Positions 25,238 to 34,161 of a stretch of DNA of 64,000 bases are shown here, piece by piece. The notes beneath the pieces are model-generated. The model saw nothing but the letters and a program-made list of their open reading frames with translations, was not told where the DNA came from and did no database searches. The stretch spans positions 1-64,000 of the forward strand of contig CABUHI010000009.1 in the NCBI GenBank assembly GCA_902491345.1, in the 5' to 3' direction. How positions within the stretch are numbered: the first letter of the stretch is position 1; each line of letters begins with the position of its first letter. The translations under genes and the position numbers were made by a program. Source of the DNA: an uncultured Collinsella sp. GTDB lineage: Bacteria > Actinomycetota > Coriobacteriia > Coriobacteriales > Coriobacteriaceae.

Positions 25238-25269
25238 GCCCGGACATGACAACAATGTCATGCCCGGGC
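25238..25269 (-). terminator. Terminator after the deformylase-like gene
   Basis: Stem GCCCGGaCATGACA / TGTCATGcCCGGGC with a four-base loop. On the minus strand it is followed by TTTTGTGTTT. Confidence 0.85.
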
Positions 25270-25301
25270 CAAAAGAGACGAAGTGCGGTGCTTTGGTCCC
25301 C

Positions 25302-25721
25302 TTAGACCAACTTTCCAAGACAGTGATCGATCATATGCTGGATCATTTGTGCCTCAAAGCCCGCATAGTCGCGGCGGCACTCCTTCATCTTGCCGTCGAC
25401 GATCTGGTCAAAGGCAACCTTGCACTTGATGTAGCGCGTGGACTTGGTGACCTCCTCGTGCGTCAGGCAGCTCTCCTCCATCTTGCTGGCACCCAGGCCA
25501 AACACCAAACGGGGGTTGTAGAGCACATGGGGCTCGCCGGCGTCGTCCAGATAGACGCAGACCTTCTTGGTGACGCCGATCTGGTTGGCGGCAAGGCAGC
25601 CGGCATCGTCGAGCGACTTGATGGTATCGATCAGGTCCTGTGCCACCGACTCGTCCTCGACGGTCGCGACCTCGCAACGCTGGGACAGAACAGCCTCGTC
25701 GTGGCAGAGCTCTTTAATCAT
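25302..25721 (-). CDS. Peptide deformylase-like protein with broken HExxH
   Basis: The 139-residue protein aligns by eye with deformylase: motif I reads GCLAANQIG, motif II reads EESCLT, and motif III reads QHMIDH. The catalytic glutamate of HExxH is methionine, and EGCLS has become ESCLT. The metal ligands Cys, His and His remain, but the general base is absent, so hydrolysis is doubtful. GGAGGAA precedes ATG 25721. An upstream ATG at 25733 has none. It may bind N-terminal peptides or metal, or be a decayed paralogue of the gene at 17682. Confidence 0.82.
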   Translation of the reverse strand: MIKELCHDEAVLSQRCEVATVEDESVAQDLIDTIKSLDDAGCLAANQIGVTKKVCVYLDDAGEPHVLYNPRLVFGLGASKMEESCLTHEEVTKSTRYIKCKVAFDQIVDGKMKECRRDYAGFEAQMIQHMIDHCLGKLV

Positions 25722-25914
25722 ACGTTCCTCCATAGGGGTCGTTGTAACTGCTTAAGTATACGGTACCCACACATTTTCATGCGAAAAATACCGTCCGTCT
25801 GCTACAAAGCGCCGAACATCAACATGCGAGGAACATCAACCTTTCAAAGGCGATATAGTAGTTGAGTTCGTGTCAATCGGCCTAAACTCGGGGCCGAACA
25901 AGGAAAGGGTATGC

Positions 25915-27225
25915 ATGGACGAACTTTTTCACGTCAGTGAGCGCAAGTCCACAATCGGGACCGAACTTCGCGCTGGACTGACAACATTCCTGGCGATGGC
26001 CTACATCATCGCCGTCAACCCTGCGGTGCTCTCGGGCGCCGGCATCGATGCGGGAGCGCTCGCCTGCGCCACCTGCCTGGGCGCCGGCATCATGACCATC
26101 TGCATGGGCATCTTCGCCAACCGCCCGCTCGCCTGCGCGTCGGGCTTAGGCGTCAACGCGATGATCGCTGGAATCACCACCACCGTCTGCGGCGGTGACT
26201 GGCACGTGGCCATGAGCGTCATCTTCCTTGAGGGCGTCGTCATCTTGCTGCTCGTGCTTTGTGGCCTGCGCGAGGCCATCATGGACGCCATCCCGGTTGT
26301 CCTGCGTCACGCCATCTCGGTTGGTCTGGGCCTGTTCATCGCCATGATTGGCCTGTGCGATGCCGGCATTATCACCGCTGGCGCCGGTACACTCGTCGGT
26401 CTGGGCGACATCACCTCCCCCACCTTCATCGTCGGCATCATCTCCATCCTGGTGACAGTCGCCCTCGCCTGCCGCAACGTCCCCGGCTCGCTGCTCATCG
26501 GCATCGTCGTCGCCGTCATCGCCGGTATCCCCCTAGGTGTGACCCAGGCTCCAACCGGTATCATCGCCCCGCTCGACTTCTCGAGCATCGGTGGCCCCAT
26601 CGCCGACGCCGGCGGCGTGCCCGCCATCGTCAAGGTCCTTACCGACCCCACGCTCCTCGTCATCTCGTTCTCGCTGCTCATGAGTGACTTCTTCGACACC
26701 ATGGGCACCGCGATGGCCGTGGCCAAGCAGGGCGAGTTCCTCACCGACGACGGCAACGTCGAGAATATCAAGGAGATCCTGATCGTCGACTCCGCCGCCG
26801 CCGCTGTGGGAGGTTTTATGGGCGTCTCCTCCATCACCACCTTCGTCGAGTCCACCTCTGGCGCTGCCGACGGTGGCCGCACGGGCCTCACCTCCGTCAC
26901 CACCGGCGTGCTGTTCATTCTCGCCGCGTTCTTCTCCCCCATCGTCACCATCGTTTCCAGCGCCGCCACCTGCGGTGCTCTGGTCTACGTCGGCTATCTC
27001 ATGATGAGCGAAGCCTCCGAGATCGACTGGTCCGACGTGTCGCAGGGTTTCCCGGCGTTCATGATCGTCGCCGGCGTGCCCTTCACCTACTCCATCTCTG
27101 CCGGCATTGGCCTGGGCTTTATCGCCTACGTGATCGTCGCGCTCTTTAAGGGCGAGGCCTCCAAGATCAAGCCGCTCATGTGGATCGCAGCCCTTGCCTT
27201 CCTCGTCTACTTCTTCGTGGCGTAA
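25915..27225 (+). CDS. NCS2 purine permease, AzgA (guanine/hypoxanthine) type
   Basis: The 436-residue permease has about 12-14 hydrophobic segments. The N-terminal block RAGLTTFLAMAYIIAVNP and the later SDFFDTMGTAMAVAKQGEF and STTTFVES-like SSITTFVESTSGA stretches are signatures of the AzgA/PbuG subgroup, which takes up guanine, hypoxanthine or adenine. GGAAAGGG precedes ATG 25915. I checked the 190-base leader for a purine riboswitch and saw no conserved core. It is monocistronic with its own terminator. Confidence 0.93.
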   Translation: MDELFHVSERKSTIGTELRAGLTTFLAMAYIIAVNPAVLSGAGIDAGALACATCLGAGIMTICMGIFANRPLACASGLGVNAMIAGITTTVCGGDWHVAMSVIFLEGVVILLLVLCGLREAIMDAIPVVLRHAISVGLGLFIAMIGLCDAGIITAGAGTLVGLGDITSPTFIVGIISILVTVALACRNVPGSLLIGIVVAVIAGIPLGVTQAPTGIIAPLDFSSIGGPIADAGGVPAIVKVLTDPTLLVISFSLLMSDFFDTMGTAMAVAKQGEFLTDDGNVENIKEILIVDSAAAAVGGFMGVSSITTFVESTSGAADGGRTGLTSVTTGVLFILAAFFSPIVTIVSSAATCGALVYVGYLMMSEASEIDWSDVSQGFPAFMIVAGVPFTYSISAGIGLGFIAYVIVALFKGEASKIKPLMWIAALAFLVYFFVA

Positions 27226-27252
27226 CGGCATAGTCTGCTAAAGCAGAACATC

Positions 27253-27293
27253 AAGGCGCGGAGTCGCATCGAGCGGCTCCGCGCCTTTCTTTT
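27253..27293 (+). terminator. Terminator after the purine permease
   Basis: AAGGCGCGGAG / CTCCGCGCCTTT hairpin followed by CTTTT. Confidence 0.87.
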
Positions 27294-27362
27294 AGCGTCT
27301 GCCCCCGCGCCAGCGTGCGACAATTGAGGCTGTCAATATCACAACACCGAGAGAAGCCTGCC

Positions 27363-28028
27363 TTGGAAGCGCATCATAAGCAGATAACCGTTTATTCAGA
27401 GTGTGCGGAAGGCGCGCCCGTCATCTACCTCCCCGTGGTTATGGGCGACGGTAGTGAAGTCTACGAGCGCTGCCGAGAGCTCGACTGCCCGCCATTCACC
27501 CTTGTCGCCATTGGAGGGCTCGATTGGAATCGCGAGCTTAGCCCCTGGGAATGTGAGGGAACTATACGAGATGCCGAGCCCTTTGGTGGACAGGCTGCTG
27601 GTTTTCTTGACGAGTTGTTGAAGCAGATAATCCCAGAGGCCGAATCATCGCTCCCGCAACCGCCCACCTGGCGCGGCGTTGTCGGCTATTCGTTGGCGGG
27701 TCTTTTTGCACTGTGGGCACTTTGGCAAACAGATGTCTTTGAGCGCGCGGCGAGTGCATCGGGGTCGCTGTGGTTCCCCGGCTTTATCGACTACGCGCGT
27801 GAGCGCACGATGACAGCCACGCCCGACGCCGCTTATCTGTCGCTCGGTAAAAAGGAAACCAAGACGCCCAACCGCATGATGCGGCACGTACTCGACGATA
27901 CGCGCGCGATGGAAGAGCTGTTTATAGAGCGTGACATTCCAACAACGCTGGAGCTCAACCCCGGCAATCACTTTGCCCAAACTGACCTGCGCATGGCGCG
28001 TGGCATCCACTGGATACTGACGCATTAA
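27363..28028 (+). CDS. Alpha/beta hydrolase, esterase-like
   Basis: The protein has about 221 residues with the nucleophile elbow VVGYSLAGLFALW (GxSxxG), SGSLWFPGF after it and a C-terminal GNHF for the histidine. The layout fits the Fes/IroE-like or YbbA-type esterase group (IPR000801 style, from memory), and the substrate is unknown. The start is uncertain: TTG 27363 follows GAGAGA, while the frame also opens at GTG 27315. No ATG is available near the N-terminus. It ends at a strong bidirectional terminator, and the uracil permease converges on it. Confidence 0.8.
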   Translation: MEAHHKQITVYSECAEGAPVIYLPVVMGDGSEVYERCRELDCPPFTLVAIGGLDWNRELSPWECEGTIRDAEPFGGQAAGFLDELLKQIIPEAESSLPQPPTWRGVVGYSLAGLFALWALWQTDVFERAASASGSLWFPGFIDYARERTMTATPDAAYLSLGKKETKTPNRMMRHVLDDTRAMEELFIERDIPTTLELNPGNHFAQTDLRMARGIHWILTH

Positions 28029-28068
28029 AAATGGCGTCCACGCGTACATACGCATGGACGCCATTTTT
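28027..28068. terminator. Bidirectional terminator
   Basis: Perfect 14-base stem AAAAATGGCGTCCA / TGGACGCCATTTTT between the convergent hydrolase and uracil permease genes. Confidence 0.92.
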
Positions 28069-28088
28069 AATTTGGCTGAACGCAGCTG

Positions 28089-29423
28089 CTATTCAGCAGT
28101 CTCCTCAAGCTCGGAAGTATCGAACTCAAAGTCATTACCGGGCAGGATAGCGTTGAGCACAATTCCCACCAGCGAGCCCACGGCAAGGCCCGAAAGCGAA
28201 ATCGTCACGCCGCCCAGCTCCAGCACGATGGCACCGGCGGTACTGTAGGCAATGCCGAGCGAAAGCACGAGCACCAGAGCCGCCACCAGCACGTTGCGGT
28301 TGTTCTGGAAATCAACCTGATTCTCGATGAGGTTACGCACGCCAACGGCGCTGATCATGCCGTAGAGCACGAGTGACACACCGCCGATAACGCACGCCGG
28401 CATAGCAGCGATCACAGCAGCAAACTTGGGGCAGAACGAAAGCACGATGGCACAGCACGCGGCAATGCGAATCACGCGCGGGTCGAACACGCGCGTCAGG
28501 GCAAGCACGCCGGTGTTCTCGCCATACGTCGTATTGGCCGGAGCGCCAAAGAGCGACGCCAAGATGGTCGCCAGGCCATCGCCGAGCAGGGTACGGTGCA
28601 GACCGGGATCGGCAATGTAATTGCGTTCGCAGGTAGAGCCAATGGCGGAGATATCGCCAATGTGCTCAATCATGGTCGCAAAGGCCAGCGGCATGATGGT
28701 GATGATAGCCGTCGTGGCAAGACCACTATCGAACTGCGGGCCAAAGAGCGCAAACACGGTGTTGTCCCACACGATGGGCAGACCGACCCACGGAGCGGCG
28801 GCAACGCCCGAAAAATCAACCTCGCCCAGCACCGCCGCGACGGCATAGCTCACCACAACGCCCAGCAAAATCGGCACGATCTTGACCATGCCGCGGCCCC
28901 AGATGTTGCAGATGACGATCACGGCCACAGCGATAACGGCGACAAGCCAGTTGGTCTGGCAGTTGGCAATGGCAGAGCTCGCCAGGATCAGGCCGATGGA
29001 AATGACGATGGGACCGGTCACCACCGGCGGAAAGAAGCGCATGACACGCTTGGCGCCAAATGCGCGGAACAGCGCCGCCAGCACCGGATAGAGCAGGCCG
29101 GCGCAGGCAACGCCCAGGCAAGCGTAAGGCAAAAGCTCGGCCTCGCCGTTGGGTGCAATGGCGGCATAACCCGCGATAAAGGCAAACGACGAGCCCAGAA
29201 ACGCGGGCACCTTACCGCGCGATAGAAAATGAAACAGCAGCGTGCCGATGCCGGCGAACAGAAGCGTCGCCGAAACGGAAAGGCCGGTGAGCACAGGCAC
29301 GAGCACCGTGGCTCCGAACATCGCAAACATGTGTTGCAAACCCAACACAAACATGCGCGGGCGGCCGATCGACGATGCATCGTAGATGGCATCGGTGACG
29401 GCGGGCGTCGAGGATTGGGACAT
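28089..29423 (-). CDS. uraA: Uracil permease, NCS2 family
   Basis: The 444-residue membrane carrier for uracil (or xanthine) uptake has the N-terminal LGLQHMFAMFGATVLVPVLTG typical of UraA, here cut to LQHMFAMFGATVLVPV, and GSSFAFIAGY. The substrate-binding glutamate region is AFATMIEHIGDI, and FGAPANTTYGENTGV marks the family. About 14 hydrophobic segments are visible. AAAGGAC precedes the ATG. It stands alone. Confidence 0.93.
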   Translation of the reverse strand: MSQSSTPAVTDAIYDASSIGRPRMFVLGLQHMFAMFGATVLVPVLTGLSVSATLLFAGIGTLLFHFLSRGKVPAFLGSSFAFIAGYAAIAPNGEAELLPYACLGVACAGLLYPVLAALFRAFGAKRVMRFFPPVVTGPIVISIGLILASSAIANCQTNWLVAVIAVAVIVICNIWGRGMVKIVPILLGVVVSYAVAAVLGEVDFSGVAAAPWVGLPIVWDNTVFALFGPQFDSGLATTAIITIMPLAFATMIEHIGDISAIGSTCERNYIADPGLHRTLLGDGLATILASLFGAPANTTYGENTGVLALTRVFDPRVIRIAACCAIVLSFCPKFAAVIAAMPACVIGGVSLVLYGMISAVGVRNLIENQVDFQNNRNVLVAALVLVLSLGIAYSTAGAIVLELGGVTISLSGLAVGSLVGIVLNAILPGNDFEFDTSELEETAE

Positions 29424-29546
29424 GGAAGTCCTTTCATGATGGAAGGGCGATCAGGCATATCGGATAACCTGCCCGAACGATACGATCCGAACCATTGTAC
29501 GTGATTCGCCATGTCTCGCACGCGCCGTCACCTGCAAACGGTAGCG

Positions 29547-30680
29547 TTACTTCCAAACGCGCTCGACAATGCGCTTGACCAGCGCGATCTTTGCCCACTG
29601 TTCGTCCTCGGTCAGTTTGTTGCCAATCTCGCAGCTGGCAAAGCCGCACTGGGGCGACAGGTACAGGTTCTCGAGCGGCACATACTTTGCGGCCTCTTGG
29701 ATACGTTCGACGATAACGTCCTCGTCCTCAAGCTCAGCCGCCTTTGTAGTGACCAGTCCCAGCACCACCTTCTTGCCGGGGGCGACATACTTGAGCGGCT
29801 CAAAGCCACCGGCGCGCGGCGTATCGAACTCAAGGTAGAACGCGTCGACATCCTCGTGCGCAAACAGGTACGGTGCAATGGGATCGTAACCACCCTCGAA
29901 GGCATACGTGGAGTGATAGTTGCCGCGGCACACATGCGTGTTGATAACCAGATCGTCGGGCTTGCCCGCGATGGCAGCATTGTTGAGCGCCACGCCCAGC
30001 TCGCTCACCTTTTGCAGGTCAACCGGGCTCATGCCAGTCTTGGACACAAAGTCCGTATCGCAATAGATGCCCCAGGTGCAATCATCAAATTGGATGTTGC
30101 GGCAGCCCGCGGCATACAGGTCGGCGATCACCGTGCGATAAGCGGCTGCAATGGCGTCGGCAAGTTCCTCATCGGTCTTGTAGACGGCGCGCAGACTCTC
30201 CTGCTGTCCATCGCAGCGGTCGAGCGTAACCTCCGAGAACGTCTGGATCGGCGCCGGAATGGTTTGGCGCGCGACCTGGCCCTCCCCCTCAAGCGCCTTG
30301 ACAAACTTAAAATGCTCGACGAACGGGTGGTTCTCGCCGCTAATGGGACCGGTAACCACGGCGGTGTCGGCCGTCGTCTCCTCGTCATGGAACATATAAC
30401 CCGTGCGTGAGGTGCGGCGCTCAATGCCGTTAAGGCCCCACATAAAATCGAGGTGCCAGTAGCTGCGGCGGAACTCGCCATCGGTGATCACCTGCAGGCC
30501 GGCGGCCTTCTGCTTGGCCACTAAGTCGCGGATGGCCTCGTCCTCGACGGCCTTAAGGCCGGAAGCGTCGAGTTTACCCGCGACATAGGCGGCACGGGCA
30601 TCCTTTACAGCCTGCGGACGAAGAAAACTGCCGACGATATCGGCACGAAACGGCGCGTTCGGTTGAATCGAAGTGCTCAT
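29547..30680 (-). CDS. MetE C-terminal-type methyltransferase
   Basis: The 377-residue protein matches the catalytic half of cobalamin-independent methionine synthase as found in stand-alone YxjG/YxjH-like proteins: DIVGSFLRP at the start, QVITDGEFRRSYWH, the zinc ligands in INTHVCRGNY and LSPQCGFAS, and LEFDTPRAGGF. It would transfer a methyl group to homocysteine or a related thiol, and the donor is not clear. AAGGGAGA precedes ATG 30680. It lies 155 bases after a LysR gene on the same strand, which probably controls it. Confidence 0.88.
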   Translation of the reverse strand: MSTSIQPNAPFRADIVGSFLRPQAVKDARAAYVAGKLDASGLKAVEDEAIRDLVAKQKAAGLQVITDGEFRRSYWHLDFMWGLNGIERRTSRTGYMFHDEETTADTAVVTGPISGENHPFVEHFKFVKALEGEGQVARQTIPAPIQTFSEVTLDRCDGQQESLRAVYKTDEELADAIAAAYRTVIADLYAAGCRNIQFDDCTWGIYCDTDFVSKTGMSPVDLQKVSELGVALNNAAIAGKPDDLVINTHVCRGNYHSTYAFEGGYDPIAPYLFAHEDVDAFYLEFDTPRAGGFEPLKYVAPGKKVVLGLVTTKAAELEDEDVIVERIQEAAKYVPLENLYLSPQCGFASCEIGNKLTEDEQWAKIALVKRIVERVWK

Positions 30681-30835
30681 AGATATCTCCCTTTGCATTG
30701 GTTGCTTTACTGGGACAGAGTATGAGCGCTCATATGGTCATCGTAAAATATACGTTTATAACAGTTTGATATAGATGCTTCCTATATCAGTCTGGACTGT
30801 CATAAAGAGACTTGAACCGGGCGGAGCACAGCAGC

Positions 30836-31732
30836 CTAGATATGCTGACGAATCGCGTCGATATAGGCCCGACCGTAGCGCGTGAGCGTCGTGTTCTTGC
30901 GCGTGATGATGCCAATCTCCATGTACTCGTCCACGTCGAGCGGAATCGAGATAATGCCGGGGCCGTTGAGCTCGTGGCTGATCACGCCCGAGCATACCGT
31001 GTAGCCGTTGAGGCCCATGGCCAAATTGAACAACGTCGCACGGTCGCGCACGCGGATATTTTTGCGACGCTCGAACGTCGAGGTCAGCTCCTCGGAATAG
31101 TAAAACGAGTTGTAGCTGCCCTGCTCGTAGGACAGGAACGGGTAGTCTTCCAGATCCTCGAGCGTCACGCTGGAGCGGCCCGCCAGCGGATGGTCGGCGC
31201 AGACGAAGACATGCGGCGTGGCGCAGAAGAGCCCTTCGAACACGAGCTCGTTGGCGGCAAGCATGCGCTCGATGACCTCGCGATTGTGCTCCGACAGATA
31301 CAGGATGCCGAGTTCGCTTTTCATATGCGCGACATCCTCGATAATTTCGTGGGTCTGCTCCTCGCGAAGGGTAAAGTCGTAGCGCGCGGCATCGAACTCG
31401 CGGATCACATCGACAAACGCATTAACGGCAAAGGAATAATGCTGGCAGCTCACACTAAAGTGCGGCACCTGCTCGGACGTGCCTTTGTACTTGCCCTCGA
31501 GCAGGTCGGCCTGGTCGAGCACCTGGCGCGCGTAGCCCAAGAAGGTCTCGCCTTCCTCGGACACAATGACGCCCTTGTTGGTGCGCTCAAAGATATGCAC
31601 ACCCATCTCGTTTTCGAGATCGCGAATCGACGCGGTAATCGAGGGCTGCGACACAAAGAGCCGGCGCGAGGCCTCGGTGATGCTACCGCATTCGGCAACC
31701 TTAACAACATATCTGAGCTGCTGAAGCTTCAT
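30836..31732 (-). CDS. LysR-family regulator
   Basis: The 298-residue protein has an N-terminal HTH (SITEASRRLFVSQPSITASI) and an effector domain. The sequence is closer in style to CysB/CmbR/HomR-like regulators of sulfur metabolism, which fits the adjacent MetE-type gene, but this is inference. AGGGAGAAGG precedes ATG 31732. The longer open frame to 31939 overlaps the HAD gene and is rejected. Its start is 10 bases past the HAD stop, so HAD and LysR are likely co-transcribed. Confidence 0.9.
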   Translation of the reverse strand: MKLQQLRYVVKVAECGSITEASRRLFVSQPSITASIRDLENEMGVHIFERTNKGVIVSEEGETFLGYARQVLDQADLLEGKYKGTSEQVPHFSVSCQHYSFAVNAFVDVIREFDAARYDFTLREEQTHEIIEDVAHMKSELGILYLSEHNREVIERMLAANELVFEGLFCATPHVFVCADHPLAGRSSVTLEDLEDYPFLSYEQGSYNSFYYSEELTSTFERRKNIRVRDRATLFNLAMGLNGYTVCSGVISHELNGPGIISIPLDVDEYMEIGIITRKNTTLTRYGRAYIDAIRQHI

Positions 31733-31742
31733 AGCCTTCTCC

Positions 31743-32651
31743 CTAGACGTTCGTGACGCCAAAACCTGCCGCGTCCATTTGACGCATAAACGACGGCATC
31801 TCCCCCGTCGCGGCGCAGGCGGCAATCTGATGCAGAGCCCCGGCAACCGCATCATCTGCCGCAGCGCCAATATGCCAGCGTGCGGCAGCCGTGACGGCCT
31901 CGTTGGCATTGGCGACTGCAACGGAGTTAGGAACGGCATCGATCATGGGCAAATCGTTATCAGAATCGCCGAATACGGCCACCTCGTCGGGCGTCAGGCC
32001 CAAAGCGCGCGCCAGCTCCAGCGCAGCGCAGCCCTTGTCCCAACCAGCCGGAAGGATGTCGAACAGGCGCACTCGGTTGTTGGGAAACACGAGCGAGAGC
32101 TCCGGCACCTCAGCGGCAACACACTCGCGCAGCTCGGCGAGCTCCTCGCGCGAACGGGCACTCCAGATATTCGCCTTGTATACCGGGGCATCGTCAACGA
32201 CAGGACGACAGGGAGCCTCTTCGCCCTTGAGCCACGCGTTGCCGCCTGACTTCATGGCGCGACGCACACGCTCGGGATCGCTTGTCACGCAATAGGCATC
32301 GTTATTCCAAAAGTCATCACCCAGACGGTAGACCTTCAAATACGTATCGTCGGTCTCCTGTTCAAAATAATCGGCTAAGCGCATAAGGACATCGTTATCG
32401 ATTGCGCGCGAAGCGACTACTTCGCCGTCGACAAACATCACCTGGCCGTTACAGAACGCACCAGTCGAAAAACACCCGGAACGGTTTTTGAACATCCAGC
32501 CCATCGCGGACGGCTGACGACCCGAAACCGGCCCAAAGTGCAGACCCGCCGCCTGCATGGCATGAATACCCTCAATGGCGTAGTCGCTGGCACCGTCATG
32601 CCCGGCTGGAATCAGTGTATCGTCCATATCGGTCAGCACAAGTTTGATCAT
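31743..32651 (-). CDS. HAD-superfamily (Cof-type) hydrolase
   Basis: The 302-residue phosphatase has motif I LTDMDDTLIPAG with the aspartate nucleophile, and motif III/IV near GWDKGCAAL and FGDSDNDLPM. The insert between them is the C2B cap typical of Cof/YbiV-like sugar phosphatases. AGGGGACC precedes the ATG. It is the first gene of an operon with LysR, possibly also reaching the MetE-like gene. Confidence 0.9.
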   Translation of the reverse strand: MIKLVLTDMDDTLIPAGHDGASDYAIEGIHAMQAAGLHFGPVSGRQPSAMGWMFKNRSGCFSTGAFCNGQVMFVDGEVVASRAIDNDVLMRLADYFEQETDDTYLKVYRLGDDFWNNDAYCVTSDPERVRRAMKSGGNAWLKGEEAPCRPVVDDAPVYKANIWSARSREELAELRECVAAEVPELSLVFPNNRVRLFDILPAGWDKGCAALELARALGLTPDEVAVFGDSDNDLPMIDAVPNSVAVANANEAVTAAARWHIGAAADDAVAGALHQIAACAATGEMPSFMRQMDAAGFGVTNV

Positions 32652-32691
32652 AAGGTCCCCTCGGTCATTCTTAATCCCATCTATTGTACCG

Positions 32692-32793
32692 ACCTGCCAA
32701 AAAGGGACAGGTTTATTTCGGCAGGTTTCATCTGGGAAAACGCAAAGTCCCAGTTGTTACCTGCCAAAATAAACCTGTCCCTTTTTGGCAGGT
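32692..32793. repeat. Paired GGGACAG-family palindromes
   Basis: Left arm 32692-32726 and right arm 32759-32793 are 35-base reverse complements with one mismatch. Each arm is itself flanked by ACCTGCC / GGCAGGT, so each is a small palindrome containing AAAGGGACAGGTTTATTT. The same 35-37 base unit recurs at 59991-60027. It lies between the divergent HAD gene and the TPP riboswitch. Confidence 0.85.
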
Positions 32794-32823
32794 GCGCTAG
32801 TATAGGGAACAACAGATTCGATG

Positions 32824-32918
32824 CGGGAGTGCCGGCGGTGCAAACCACAAGGCTGAGAGGGCAATGGGCCCAATCCTTTGAACCTGTCAGTTAATGCTGG
32901 CGTAGGGAGCATGCCGCC
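32824..32918 (+). promoter_or_regulatory. TPP riboswitch
   Basis: The THI-element core is clear: GGAGTGCC near the 5' side, GCTGAGAGGG in the pyrimidine-binding arm, CCTTTGAACCTG, then TTAATGCTGGCGTAGGGA in the pyrophosphate arm. It is directly followed by an intrinsic terminator and the thi genes, so TPP should switch transcription off. Confidence 0.95.
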
Positions 32919-32924
32919 TTTACA

Positions 32925-32955
32925 GGGGCGCTGTCTATGCACAGCGCCCCTTTTC
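32925..32955 (+). terminator. Riboswitch-controlled terminator
   Basis: AGGGGCGCTG / CAGCGCCCC stem followed by TTTTCT lies 22 bases before the thiM start. It is the expression platform of the TPP riboswitch. Confidence 0.88.
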
Positions 32956-32976
32956 TATGCCAAGGAGGCATGTGCA

Positions 32977-33816
32977 GTGATTGATTCGGAACAGCTTAAG
33001 CAAAATGTGGTCAAAGCCGTGGAGGAGATTCGTGCCACCAATCCGATGGCCGGCTCCATCACCAACACGGTGACGATCGACTTTGTCGCCAACGCGCAGC
33101 TCGCCGTGGGCGGTTCGGCCGCCATGGTCTATCTGCCCGACGAGGGCGAGGCACTCGTTGCCGGCGGCGGCGCCATCTACCTCAATATGGGCACGCTCTT
33201 CCCCATTTACGAGCAAACGATTCCCCGCGCGGCCAAGGCGGCACACGACGCCGGTAAGCCCTGGGTGCTCGATCCGGTGGGCCTGGGTATCGGTAGCCTG
33301 CGCACCCAGCTGGTCAACGAGCTCAAGCAGTACAAGCCCGCCATCGTGCGCGGCAACGCCTCCGAGATTATCGCGCTCGCCGGCCTGTGGGGTCTTGAGG
33401 GCGAGGCGGCCGATCTGAGCCGCGTGCGCGGTGTCGATACCACCGACACGGTCGACGCCGCCCGTGGTGCCGCCGTGGCGCTCGCCCACTACACCGGCGG
33501 CGCCGTAGTGGTCTCGGGCGAAGTCGACCTGATTACCGACGGCACGACCGTGGCCAAGTCCCACGGCGGCAGCCCGCTCATGTCCAAGATCACCGGCTGC
33601 GGTTGCTCGCAGGGCGGCGTGCTGGCCGTGTACGCCTGTGCCACCGACCCGTTTACGGCAGCCATCTGCGGCACCGCGGCATACAACGTTGCCGGCACAC
33701 GTGCCGCCGCTGTCGCCGATGCCCCGGCAAGCTTTAAGGTCGCCTTTATCGATGAGCTCTACCGCGCGACCGCCCAGGATATCGCCAACAACCAGCTCGA
33801 GCTCGAGGAGGCGTAA
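32977..33816 (+). CDS. thiM: Hydroxyethylthiazole kinase ThiM
   Basis: The 279-residue enzyme phosphorylates 4-methyl-5-hydroxyethylthiazole for thiamine salvage. Family marks include SITNTVTIDFVANAQLAVGG near the start (an SITN motif), DPVGLGIGSLR, RGNASEI and the active-site segment ITGCGCSQGG. The start is GTG 32977 with AAGGAGG nine bases upstream, the only in-frame start after the terminator. It is the first gene of the TPP-regulated operon. Confidence 0.94.
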   Translation: MIDSEQLKQNVVKAVEEIRATNPMAGSITNTVTIDFVANAQLAVGGSAAMVYLPDEGEALVAGGGAIYLNMGTLFPIYEQTIPRAAKAAHDAGKPWVLDPVGLGIGSLRTQLVNELKQYKPAIVRGNASEIIALAGLWGLEGEAADLSRVRGVDTTDTVDAARGAAVALAHYTGGAVVVSGEVDLITDGTTVAKSHGGSPLMSKITGCGCSQGGVLAVYACATDPFTAAICGTAAYNVAGTRAAAVADAPASFKVAFIDELYRATAQDIANNQLELEEA

Positions 33817-33819
33817 GCT

Positions 33820-34161
33820 ATGTCCGAGCCCGTAGCCAATACCGACATGAACACGCTTGTCGCCGTGGCCATCGCCCCGTGCGGTACGGGCGACGAGTTG
33901 TCCGCCGAGGTCGCCGAGGTCGTACGTGTCATTCGCGAGAGCGGCCTTCCCAACCGCACCACCTCGATGTTCACCGAAATCGAGGGCGACTGGGACGAGG
34001 TCATGCAGGTCGTGCGCGACGCAACCTTTGTGTTGGCGAGCAAGGGAATCCGCACCGAAGTCGTGCTCAAAGCCGATATTCGGCCCGGATTTACCGACAC
34101 CATGACCGGCAAACTCGAGCGCATGGAAGCACAGATCAAGAAACAGGAGGAAGCACAATGA
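33820..34161 (+). CDS. Thiamine-binding protein, MTH1187/YkoF family
   Basis: The 113-residue protein of the small ferredoxin-like MTH1187/YkoF family binds thiamine or a thiamine precursor. Typical are VAVAIAPCGTGDELS at the start and GLPNRTTSMFTEIEGDWDE in the middle. It begins three bases after thiM, with GAGGAGG eight bases upstream, and overlaps the next gene by four bases (ATGA). The family was seen with HMP transport genes, so it may hold or deliver an intermediate. Confidence 0.88.
   Translation: MSEPVANTDMNTLVAVAIAPCGTGDELSAEVAEVVRVIRESGLPNRTTSMFTEIEGDWDEVMQVVRDATFVLASKGIRTEVVLKADIRPGFTDTMTGKLERMEAQIKKQEEAQ

Noticed and set aside
25740..25914. Possible purine riboswitch before the AzgA-type permease
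   Set aside because: The three-way junction consensus and the P1 pairing were not found. The AT-rich stretch looks like an ordinary promoter.
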